Shown: positions 15,998 through 20,937 of the stretch, piece after piece | Position numbering within the stretch: the stretch's first letter is position 1 | Layout of the letters: every line of letters starts with the position of its first letter | Origin: a virus | Length of the DNA stretch: 27,899 nt | Strand: one strand, 5' to 3' | IMG/VR virus record: IMGVR_UViG_3300031951_000964 | Location: 1 to 27,899 of that record | The notes under the pieces: generated by a model | Seen by the model: the letters and a program-made list of their open reading frames with translations, nothing else | Database searches by the model: none | Told to the model about the DNA's origin: nothing | Made by a program: the position numbers and the translations under genes

Positions 15998-16090
15998 TTA
16001 GCCCCTCCATGCCAGTAATACGCCAATGCCGCCAAAAATGATGATGGCCAGCGTCCACTCAACAAGAGTTTGAATAATCTTAGATTTCAT
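15998..16090 (-). CDS. 30-aa single-pass membrane microprotein
   Basis: It reads MKSKIIQTLVEWTLAIIIFG followed by GIGVLLAWRG: a short basic N-terminus and one membrane helix. AAGGAA lies 6 bases before the ATG at 16090. The frame overlaps the upstream gene by 11 bases and ends two bases before the next ATG. This arrangement and the clean membrane profile argue against chance. An inner-membrane role in early infection is possible. Confidence 0.6.
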   Translation of the reverse strand: MKSKIIQTLVEWTLAIIIFGGIGVLLAWRG

Positions 16091-16352
16091 TTTGTTCCTT
16101 TAACATACGGGCATGGTGAATCTTGGTTTCAGACATGATGTGTTGAAATTCGGATAAAGGCAGATCACAAGAAATGTCATCACCCTTTAAGTTAAAGATA
16201 AACACATCGTAAATTTCTGCGTAATCTGGTGCGTGTGGGTAGTTAGTTAAAACGGGGTGGTAGTCATAACCAACCTTGACGTTTTCAAGCGTTGCGCCAT
16301 TGTCATAAGACACAACGTCATCAAAGTAATAGTGGAGTTTGAATTCAGTCAT
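16080..16352 (-). CDS. Hypothetical protein, 90 aa
   Basis: GAGGA precedes the ATG by 7 bases. The sequence is acidic and aromatic (FKLHYYFDDVVSYDNGA, YAEIYDVFIFNLKGDD) and looks like a small globular beta/alpha protein. No family recognised. Member of the leftward early operon from the promoter at 16667-16696. Confidence 0.6.
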   Translation of the reverse strand: MTEFKLHYYFDDVVSYDNGATLENVKVGYDYHPVLTNYPHAPDYAEIYDVFIFNLKGDDISCDLPLSEFQHIMSETKIHHARMLKEQNEI

Positions 16353-16361
16353 GGCGTATCC

Positions 16362-16622
16362 TCAAGCAAACTTTTTGATAAATGCGTTTAGCTGGCGAAC
16401 TTGATCACGAGCAGACTTCTGAAATTCGTCACCGTTTTCGCCAATGTAATCTTCATTGTTTAAGTGACCAGCTTCATGGAAACAGCTAAGAATGTATTTA
16501 GCTTCATGCACAATTTGTGCGTCTGTGTAATCGTTGATTTCTTTTTTATCGTCTTGAGAAATTTGCTGTAGGTTGTTAGCTAATTCGTCAATTGACATTG
16601 CTGATTTGATGATTGAGCGCAT
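16362..16622 (-). CDS. Hypothetical early protein, 86 aa
   Basis: First gene after the 16623-16696 promoter/hairpin module, with AGAGGAAATCAAA before the ATG. The protein is helical and polar (SIDELANNLQQISQDD, IVHEAKYILSCFHEAGHL). HEAGH resembles the zinc protease motif HExxH only superficially: the Glu lies correctly but no protease scaffold is visible in 86 residues. Probably an early host-interaction or regulatory protein. Confidence 0.6.
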   Translation of the reverse strand: MRSIIKSAMSIDELANNLQQISQDDKKEINDYTDAQIVHEAKYILSCFHEAGHLNNEDYIGENGDEFQKSARDQVRQLNAFIKKFA

Positions 16623-16702
16623 TTTGATTTCCTCTAAAAAGACCCCATAAATTTAGGGCATGATGAATTATAAGTTATCTTATAAAGAAGTGTCAACACT
16701 TT
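16623..16702 (-). promoter_or_regulatory. Leader module 1: promoter, 5' hairpin and RBS
   Basis: Perfect -35 TTGACA (16696-16691) and -10 TATAAT (16672-16667) with 18 bases between. A 16-base hairpin CCCTA..TGGGG spans 16658-16643, beginning about where the transcript starts. Exactly 20 bases, including AGAGG, lie between hairpin and ATG. The -35 is at the centre of the palindrome AAGTGTcaACACTT (16688-16701), a likely operator. AT-rich sequence lies upstream (16703-16730). Confidence 0.75.
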
Positions 16703-16727
16703 TTTTAAATATTTTTAAATTATTTTT

Positions 16728-16934
16728 TTAGAGAACTTCTGTTTCTTTTTTCATTGTTTCCCACTCTGTCAGACTGACAATTTTGTAGTCCTTGTGGAAC
16801 ACATGACCATGAGTGACATGGATAACAAACTTGATTGCTTGCTTTAATGTCAATGGAATGGTTTTGACTGACCATGTGTTGTCATAGTCATTGAACTGAA
16901 TTACTAACTGGTTTTTTGTCCATGATGTTGCCAT
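16728..16934 (-). CDS. Hypothetical early protein, 68 aa
   Basis: Own promoter/hairpin leader with AGGAG before the ATG. The sequence (SWTKNQLVIQFNDYDNTW, VKTIPLTLKQAIKFVIHV) suggests a small alpha/beta protein; no family recognised. It is a single-gene unit: the next gene downstream has its own promoter. The strong signals suggest high early expression. Confidence 0.6.
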   Translation of the reverse strand: MATSWTKNQLVIQFNDYDNTWSVKTIPLTLKQAIKFVIHVTHGHVFHKDYKIVSLTEWETMKKETEVL

Positions 16935-17007
16935 TTTGATTTCTCCTAAAAAGACCCCAAGAAGTTAGGGCATGGGTGAATTATAAGCGGTCTTATGGGT
17001 AAGTCAA
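16935..17007 (-). promoter_or_regulatory. Leader module 2: promoter, 5' hairpin and RBS
   Basis: -35 TTGACT (17007-17002), -10 TATAAT (16985-16980), spacing 16. The hairpin at 16970-16955 (CCCTAA, loop CTTC, TTGGGG) differs in sequence from the other two copies but pairs equally well with a U-G pair. It is again 20 bases from the start codon. Upstream, a dyad TTAGG-6-CCTAA (17019-17034) and a larger interrupted inverted repeat (16997-17031) overlap the -35. Confidence 0.75.
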
Positions 17008-17018
17008 CAATTATTTTG

Positions 17019-17034
17019 TTAGGACTTACCCTAA
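17019..17034. promoter_or_regulatory. Candidate operator dyad upstream of module 2
   Basis: TTAGG, six bases, CCTAA: a perfect 5-bp inverted repeat 11 bases upstream of the -35. A matching dyad (TAGGG-5-CCCTA) is found at the same distance from module 3, so the pair probably binds one regulator, for example the Cro-like protein at 17650. Confidence 0.45.
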
Positions 17035-17036
17035 TA

Positions 17037-17057
17037 GGGGACTAAGCCCCCTTTTTT
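17037..17057 (+). terminator. Small plus-strand terminator-like hairpin
   Basis: GGGG, loop ACTAAG, CCCCC, then TTTTTT on the plus strand. It overlaps the 3' end of the minus-strand 152-aa gene and faces the opposite way, so it would stop transcription entering from the left rather than end that gene. Short stem; activity untested. Confidence 0.4.
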
Positions 17058-17514
17058 ATTTAGCAATTTGAACTAATGGTTGACCGTGATATTTGTTTGC
17101 AATTTCGGTCATTGTTTTAATGAAATCTTCGCCCATTCTTGCGCGATTGCGATAAGCCCATTCCATAGAATTGCGGGCATTGTATTGTTGTGAAGCGGTT
17201 GCTTGTTGATATGGAATTTCTTTGCGATAAGCTGTCACAACATGAGTAAATGCTGTTTCAGGAGTAATTTCGCCTGACTTAACTTTGTCAGCCTTGGCAA
17301 TCAATTCTGGAATTTCTGCGTTAATTTGAGCAATGATTTCGTCTGTAGTTGTGCGGCTAACTTGGACAGGTGCATAGTTTCTGCCTGAACAAACACCTGA
17401 AAACCAACCTTGTTTGACTGTGTAACCATGCTTAGACATCATGCCGTTAACGATTGCTTGTTCACGACCGCAACATTGGCAGATACCGCGTGTTTGAATT
17501 TTTACTGTTTGCAT
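17056..17514 (-). CDS. Zinc-ribbon-like early protein, 152 aa
   Basis: Residues 8-50 contain ICQCCGRE (Cys12, 14, 15), KHGYTVKQGW and FSGVCSGRNY (Cys42), a pattern I know from small phage and bacterial proteins of unknown function. The rest is helical with a basic C-terminal half. It is transcribed from leader module 3, divergent from the Cro-like gene, the position of an early regulator such as lambda N; that analogy is positional only. Confidence 0.65.
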   Translation of the reverse strand: MQTVKIQTRGICQCCGREQAIVNGMMSKHGYTVKQGWFSGVCSGRNYAPVQVSRTTTDEIIAQINAEIPELIAKADKVKSGEITPETAFTHVVTAYRKEIPYQQATASQQYNARNSMEWAYRNRARMGEDFIKTMTEIANKYHGQPLVQIAK

Positions 17515-17587
17515 TTTGTTTCCTTTTTAAAAGACCCCGTTTGTTTGGGGCATGAGTGAATTATAAGGCAACTTATGCAAAGGTCAA
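17515..17587 (-). promoter_or_regulatory. Leader module 3: promoter, 5' hairpin and RBS
   Basis: -35 TTGACC (17587-17582), -10 TATAAT (17565-17560), spacing 16. The hairpin CCCC-8-GGGG is at 17550-17535, then 20 bases with AAAGGAAAC to the ATG at 17514. Hairpin length (16) and hairpin-to-ATG distance (20) are identical in all three modules. It faces left, away from the Cro-like gene. Confidence 0.75.
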
Positions 17588-17598
17588 CAATTATTTTG

Positions 17599-17613
17599 TA
17601 GGGACAAACCCTA
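17599..17613. promoter_or_regulatory. Candidate operator dyad between divergent early promoters
   Basis: TAGGG, five bases, CCCTA. It lies 11 bases upstream of the module 3 -35 and about 37-50 bases before the predicted Cro-like transcript start, so a bound protein could affect both directions. The flank ACAATTATTTTGT is also shared with module 2. Confidence 0.5.
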
Positions 17614-17636
17614 ATGTTGCTTTTATGCAAATAGTA

Positions 17637-17650
17637 TATAATTTGGCTTA
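17637..17650 (+). promoter_or_regulatory. Promoter of the Cro-like gene, likely leaderless transcript
   Basis: A consensus TATAAT at 17637-17642 stands only seven bases before the ATG at 17650. No Shine-Dalgarno sequence lies between (TTGGCTT). A -35 is unclear: TTGCTT at 17617-17622 is 14 bases away. If the -10 is used, the transcript starts at or within a base of the AUG. Confidence 0.5.
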
Positions 17651-17808
17651 TGAATAAAGAAAAGTTTATTGCACTAGCTGGCTCACAGAGTGATCTAGCC
17701 AAACTATTAGGGATAAAGCAACCAGCTATTTCCCAATGGAAGGCTGTTCCTATTGCAAGAATTTGGCAATTAAAGTTGTTAAAACCAGAATGGTTTGACA
17801 AAGGTTAA
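17650..17808 (+). CDS. Cro-like HTH repressor, 52 aa
   Basis: The peptide holds a compact helix-turn-helix at residues 13-31 (QSDLAKLLGIKQPAISQWK), with the second helix AISQW typical of Cro/YdaS-type regulators. It ends LLKPEWFDKG. At 52 residues it is near the lower limit for Cro proteins (lambda Cro 66). It is divergent from the leftward early operon, with dyads between them. It likely represses one or both early promoters. No CI-like partner was found in the window. Confidence 0.8.
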   Translation: MNKEKFIALAGSQSDLAKLLGIKQPAISQWKAVPIARIWQLKLLKPEWFDKG

Positions 17809-17814
17809 AAAAAT

Positions 17815-18228
17815 ATGTTTATAATTAAATCGTCTGAGTGGCATCGGACGATGAAAGCAATTGAGAACCCCATAGATTTCTGTGTGGTCTTGCCTGACAA
17901 CAGGCGAACTTTTGATTGCTTTCAATCGTTTGTTGTTGCTCTCGCCAAGAGCCAAGACCACAGAGCAATTTATGGGGTTTTTTGCGTTTGGCGGCTGTGC
18001 AATGCGGTACGTCGGTGGTTGCATCTAGGGATACCCTGTTACACGAGCGAACTAAAGCAGGGGCGGTGGGCGAAGGATAGAGCCGAGTGGTTTGGACGTA
18101 AGTCTAAGAAGTCTGTCCTATGCGATGCGATGACATGGCTCCGAAGGGAAGTTATCCACAAGCAAAGCGATTGCTGTTTTAGTACGGTAAGGCTTTGCTT
18201 TGCTCAAACAATCACCAAAGGGAAGTAA
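17815..18228 (+). CDS. Doubtful 137-codon reading frame over structured RNA
   Basis: An open frame with AAAGG ten bases upstream of its ATG. The composition is odd (rich in Arg, Cys and Trp). The first half covers a near-perfect long inverted repeat, so similar peptides appear on both strands (CVVLPDNRR and IYGVF on plus, CSVVLALGE and IYGVL on minus). A T-run that could terminate transcription lies inside it. I consider the RNA reading more likely, but the second half (WAKDRAEWFGRKSKKSVL) could be coding. Confidence 0.3.
   Translation: MFIIKSSEWHRTMKAIENPIDFCVVLPDNRRTFDCFQSFVVALAKSQDHRAIYGVFCVWRLCNAVRRWLHLGIPCYTSELKQGRWAKDRAEWFGRKSKKSVLCDAMTWLRREVIHKQSDCCFSTVRLCFAQTITKGK
17829..17983 (+). 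ncRNA. Cloverleaf-like structured RNA ending in a T-run
   Basis: A 27-position stem pairs 17866-17892 with 17953-17979, with two mismatches and one G-U. Its 60-base interior carries three perfect 5-bp hairpins: GCCTG-ACAA-CAGGC (17892-17905), GATTG-CTTT-CAATC (17914-17927) and GCTCT-CGCCA-AGAGC (17938-17952). Six T follow the stem (17978-17983), so plus-strand transcription would end here. A separate hairpin ATCGTC-12-GACGAT precedes it (17829-17852). The location just behind cro is that of the tR1 terminator in lambdoid phages. No known RNA family was recognised; no folding or homology search was run. Confidence 0.6.
17984..18228 (+). other. Gap before replication gene with one consensus DnaA box
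   Basis: A 245-base stretch with no confident gene. It holds a perfect DnaA box TTATCCACA at 18152-18160, possible stems GAGCC/GGCTC (around 18082-18140) enclosing GGAC/GTCC, and the ribosome site AAAGGGAAG for the following gene. It may contain the phage origin or be the end of the doubtful reading frame described at 17815. Confidence 0.4.
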
Positions 18229-18627
18229 ATGCAAGACTTATTCGGTAATGAGATACCTGAACAACAAAAGAAAACAGACGAAGGGTTTGAGGAATTCTGG
18301 TCTGCTTACCCCAAGTGTTTTAGAAAAGGTGAAAAGGCATCTTGCAGAAAGAAATGGGCTGAGTCTTACTACTTTTCTCAGAAGCACATCATTCTGAAAC
18401 ACGTTCAATGGATGGCTACCACAGCGGCATGGTTGAAAGACAACGGGGCATTTATTCCAGCCCCCAAGGTCTATTTAAACCAACAGCGATGGGACGGTGC
18501 TGACGTTCCTGATTTAACGCCCAAACCCTTGATTGACCCCGCCTTGGCAAAGATAGAAGCTGACAGCAAAAAAGCCGCACCTATGCCAGAACATATCAGG
18601 GCAAGACTTGCAGAATTAAGGAAATGA
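18229..18627 (+). CDS. DnaT-like/phage replication initiation-type protein, 132 aa
   Basis: FEEFWSAYPKCFRKGEKASC and later NGAFIPAPKVYLNQQRWDGA are the pattern of short phage replication proteins related to the C-terminal part of O-like or DnaT-like proteins. These load host helicase or the primosome. No ATPase motif is present, so it is not the helicase. It is first in the rightward operon, after a gap with a DnaA box, which fits an initiation role. Good ribosome site. Confidence 0.65.
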   Translation: MQDLFGNEIPEQQKKTDEGFEEFWSAYPKCFRKGEKASCRKKWAESYYFSQKHIILKHVQWMATTAAWLKDNGAFIPAPKVYLNQQRWDGADVPDLTPKPLIDPALAKIEADSKKAAPMPEHIRARLAELRK

Positions 18628-18821
18628 AAATGCCAATCTATTTGCCAAAAGAATTGGAAACTGAAGTTTATGGAACTGGTGACGGTTTTGTATGTATCAG
18701 TCAAAAAGACATTGATGGTCAAGAAGCAATTATTTGGTTGTCTGTACATCAGTTTTCAACAATTTTTAATCACGAAAAAACAATTGTCAGAGAGGCTGTG
18801 ACCCCTGATGACGCACCATGA
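18624..18821 (+). CDS. Hypothetical protein, 65 aa
   Basis: Starts in the ATGA overlap at 18624; a second ATG at 18630 is also possible. A beta-rich small protein (LPKELETEVYGTGDGFVC, EAIIWLSVHQFSTIF). No family recognised. Coupled at both ends in the replication operon. Confidence 0.6.
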   Translation: MKMPIYLPKELETEVYGTGDGFVCISQKDIDGQEAIIWLSVHQFSTIFNHEKTIVREAVTPDDAP

Positions 18822-19087
18822 AGCAAACAGAATTCTTGACCGAGCCAGAGAAGGGCAACAATTTAGCGAGTTTGTCATTCTCAGAGCGCTTGAACTTACG
18901 GGAGACTATGAGGGAATCGGAAGCAAGGGAATGGATCAGACGCTTCAAAAAGAAAGCGCTGGAGGAAGGCAGGGGAGAAGCCCAATACTGGTGGCAACAG
19001 ACCCTGCTGGACATTGCCAAAAAACGTGGGCAACCAGCCGCTGATGACTTACGCAAGCGCATGAACGAACAAAAGGATAAAAAATGA
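18818..19087 (+). CDS. Hypothetical charged helical protein, 89 aa
   Basis: ATGA overlap with the gene before and with the RusA gene after, which favours this frame over the competing frame at 18808. Residues 25-89 are charged helix (RETMRESEAREWIRRFKKKA, WWQQTLLDIAKKRG) as in small phage replication-region proteins. Possibly nucleic acid binding. Function unknown. Confidence 0.65.
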   Translation: MKQTEFLTEPEKGNNLASLSFSERLNLRETMRESEAREWIRRFKKKALEEGRGEAQYWWQQTLLDIAKKRGQPAADDLRKRMNEQKDKK

Positions 19088-19503
19088 TTTCAATCATGTT
19101 TACGGTGTACGGCCATCCCGTAGCCAAGGGCAGACCGCGGTTTTCCACAAGGGGAAAGTTTCCCGTTGCCTACACCCCTGAAAAAACAAAAACCTATGAA
19201 TCTGAAGTTGGGATGATGGCAAAGGCGGCAATGGGTGCTTCACAAGCCTTAGAAGGGGCATTAGAGGCGTTTATTTACGTTACCTTTCCTGTTCCCGCCT
19301 CATACTCAAAAAAACGCACAGAGGCTTGTTTAAGCGATGTTGAAAAACACACCAAAAAGCCCGATTTAGATAACGTGGTCAAAGCAATATGCGATGGCAT
19401 GGACAAAATTGTCTTTTTATCGGATTCGCAAATTACATCAATTCACGCCACAAAGGTTTACGGGGAAGTGGCAAAGGTTGAAGTTATGGTGAGGCAAGCA
19501 TGA
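19084..19503 (+). CDS. rusA: RusA-family Holliday junction resolvase
   Basis: A 139-residue protein with the RusA layout: VYGHPVAKGRPRF near the start, YTPEKTKTYE, then PDLDNVVKAICDGMDKIV and DSQI. Asp94, Asp96 and Asp114 correspond to the catalytic aspartates of RusA. It should cut four-way junctions and replicative branches, preparing DNA for packaging. It stands beside NinB, another recombination gene, as in lambdoid nin regions. Confidence 0.9.
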   Translation: MISIMFTVYGHPVAKGRPRFSTRGKFPVAYTPEKTKTYESEVGMMAKAAMGASQALEGALEAFIYVTFPVPASYSKKRTEACLSDVEKHTKKPDLDNVVKAICDGMDKIVFLSDSQITSIHATKVYGEVAKVEVMVRQA

Positions 19504-19583
19504 GAACAATATGGGCATTGATCTTTTTTTCATTGGTAGCGTTTTGGTCGGTATTTGCTTATTTTGTGAAACAATTTTTATGA
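19500..19583 (+). CDS. 27-aa membrane microprotein between rusA and ninB
   Basis: It reads MRTIWALIFFSLVAFWSVFA followed by YFVKQFL, a single membrane helix. The ATG overlaps the rusA stop and its TGA overlaps the ninB ATG, both as ATGA. Without it there would be a 76-base gap. It resembles the 30-aa membrane microprotein at 15998 in type but not in sequence. Confidence 0.6.
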   Translation: MRTIWALIFFSLVAFWSVFAYFVKQFL

Positions 19584-19981
19584 TTGTTACCTTACACAAC
19601 AGCCAGCAAGCCCAAACAGTTTTAAAAGACTTGTGGCCAAAAATCAAAGAAACCTTGCAAGCTGGCAAGCAATTGCGCTTAGAAGTTAAAAAGGCAACCA
19701 GAAGCACAGACCAAAATGATATGTTTCACGCCTTGATTGACAAGGTTTATAAGGCCATGAAAGTGGTTGGCTCAACTTGGACAGCAGACGATTGGAAGCG
19801 GCTTTTAATTGACCAATGGGCGCATGAGACAGGGCGCAAGATTGGCAAGGTTGCCCCAAGCCTAGACGGGGAAAGAGTTGTGCAGTTAGGACTACAGAGC
19901 CACAAATTCACCAAAGAGGAAGGCTCAGAGTTTATTGAATGGCTATTGTGCTGGATGGCAGAAAAAGGAATAGAAGCATGA
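19580..19981 (+). CDS. ninB: NinB family recombination protein
   Basis: The ATG at 19580 gives an ATGA junction with the microprotein; earlier starts would run through it. Family features are VLKDLWPKIKETLQAGKQL, VKKATRSTDQNDMFHALI, DDWKRLLIDQW and GLQSHKFTKEEGSEFIEWLL. NinB (lambda Orf) is a recombination mediator that helps load annealing or recombinase proteins on SSB-coated DNA. Length 133 aa against 146 in lambda. It matches the annealing protein and exonuclease of the leftward operon. Confidence 0.85.
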   Translation: MIVTLHNSQQAQTVLKDLWPKIKETLQAGKQLRLEVKKATRSTDQNDMFHALIDKVYKAMKVVGSTWTADDWKRLLIDQWAHETGRKIGKVAPSLDGERVVQLGLQSHKFTKEEGSEFIEWLLCWMAEKGIEA

Positions 19982-20184
19982 TGTGTCCAAATTGCGGGAT
20001 ACGCAAGAACAAAGTCTTAGACACAAGAGCAAGCCCAGAATTTATTCTTAGAAAGCGGGAATGCGACAACGGCCACAAGTACCAAACCAAAGAATATGCA
20101 ATATCTGAAACACCAATATGTGAGAAGCCAAAAACTGTTAAAGCTAGTAGCGGGTTTAGCCTGTCAAAGCTGTGGCATAGATAA
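19978..20184 (+). CDS. Zinc-ribbon protein resembling the NrdR N-terminus, 68 aa
   Basis: ATGA overlap with ninB. CPNCG (Cys3, Cys6), KVLDTRASPEFILRKREC (Cys29) and GH (His33) resemble the zinc ribbon of NrdR, where a DSR..G..IRRRREC segment binds DNA. The ATP-cone of NrdR is absent. Probably a small DNA- or RNA-binding regulator. The 3' end overlaps the following HNH-like gene by up to 89 bases. Confidence 0.6.
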   Translation: MMCPNCGIRKNKVLDTRASPEFILRKRECDNGHKYQTKEYAISETPICEKPKTVKASSGFSLSKLWHR

Positions 20185-20416
20185 CGGGGTTCAAGCGGCT
20201 CACAGCAATTGGGGTGGTGGCAAGGGTAAGGGCATCAAGGCTGATGACAACCTAGTGGCCGCTTTGTGCCTGAGATGCCATTACGAAATAGACCAAGGGG
20301 CGCATCTATCAAAAGATGAACGCAAAGAAATGTGGCAAAAAGCCCACATTGCTACGGTTGAGGCACTTGGGGACAGATGGCCGCCAGAAGTGCCAAAGCC
20401 TCACTTACCCTTGTGA
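20096..20416 (+). CDS. HNH-like nuclease/zinc protein, YbcO-type
   Basis: Cys23 and Cys26 (CQSCG), AAHSNWGGGKGKGIKADD with His36, then Cys58, Cys61 and His62 (ALCLRCHYEID) form the zinc and nuclease frame of YbcO/DUF1364-type proteins. These are found in nin-like regions. Start uncertain: ATG 20096 or GTG 20120, both without a clear ribosome site and deep in the preceding gene. It probably acts on branched or broken DNA with RusA and NinB. Confidence 0.7.
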   Translation: MQYLKHQYVRSQKLLKLVAGLACQSCGIDNGVQAAHSNWGGGKGKGIKADDNLVAALCLRCHYEIDQGAHLSKDERKEMWQKAHIATVEALGDRWPPEVPKPHLPL

Positions 20417-20571
20417 GCCTTGTCTAAGCCTTGAGCCTCATGGCGCTTTAGTTCTTGTTCCACAGCTTTAATGCGGGACATTTCAGCGCGATGCTCAGAA
20501 ACCTTTTCGTAGTGCATAGGCTGTTTGGGAGTGCTAGATTTAGCAGAAGTGATTTTAAAATTTGTGGCCAT
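20401..20571 (-). CDS. Small basic hypothetical protein, 56 aa
   Basis: ATG 20571 has AGGA upstream; a longer start at 20601 would run into the divergent promoter area. The peptide (MATNFKITSAKSSTPKQPMH, then a charged helix KAVEQELKRHEAQ) is a lone minus-strand gene converging on the HNH-like gene with a 16-base overlap. No family recognised. Confidence 0.45.
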   Translation of the reverse strand: MATNFKITSAKSSTPKQPMHYEKVSEHRAEMSRIKAVEQELKRHEAQGLDKAHKGK

Positions 20572-20594
20572 GACAAATCCTGTTAAAATGGTGG

Positions 20595-20626
20595 TTGACA
20601 TTGTGCCATATTGGACATAAAGTCAA
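20595..20626. promoter_or_regulatory. Promoter with overlapping dyad, rightward
   Basis: TTGACA (20595-20600), 17 bases, TAAAGT (20618-20623) point right to the gene at 20656. The same bases form an interrupted inverted repeat: TTGAC/GTCAA at the ends and TGT-CCA-TAT-TGG-ACA at the centre (20602-20617). A repressor could sit across the promoter. A weaker leftward promoter for the 20571 gene may overlap. Confidence 0.5.
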
Positions 20627-20655
20627 AACCATAAATTCTTTGCAAGGAAAATATC

Positions 20656-20868
20656 ATGGGTAAAATGGACACAACAATGGCTAAAAGCACAACTGGCGCA
20701 ACACCCCCAAAAGGTGCGGCATCTTCTGACCGTACAGGCGAACGCATGGAAAAAATGCGTGGTGGCGTTGCTATGGGTAAAGAGGACAAGATGGGTGCTG
20801 ACAAACAATTTAATACTGGCAAAACTGACGGTATTTGCTACACAAAAACTAAATCAGAGTACCGCTAA
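20656..20868 (+). CDS. Small Lys/Gly/Met-rich hypothetical protein, 70 aa
   Basis: AAGGAAAATATC before the ATG. The peptide is polar and probably disordered (MAKSTTGATPPKGAASSDR), with a conserved-looking tail (GADKQFNTGKTDGICYTKTK). I have seen this general type in podovirus genomes next to head genes, but no function is known. First gene of the rightward accessory block. Confidence 0.6.
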   Translation: MGKMDTTMAKSTTGATPPKGAASSDRTGERMEKMRGGVAMGKEDKMGADKQFNTGKTDGICYTKTKSEYR

Positions 20869-20937
20869 AAAGCGAAACCCAGACAGTCATGCACGACTGA
20901 ATGGGCTTCTAAACATCACAAATGATAAGGATTTGAA

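Noticed and set aside
16362-16622. HEAGH in the 86-aa protein as a zinc protease motif
   Set aside because: The motif lacks the surrounding protease helix and third ligand, and the protein is too small.
17984-18228. A tRNA or known ncRNA in the gap before the replication gene
   Set aside because: No T-loop consensus (GGTTCGA) or acceptor stem could be matched; only weak local stems were seen.
18808-19044. 78-codon plus-strand frame overlapping 18818-19087
   Set aside because: The 89-aa frame has ATGA junctions at both ends; this one runs out of phase with both neighbours.
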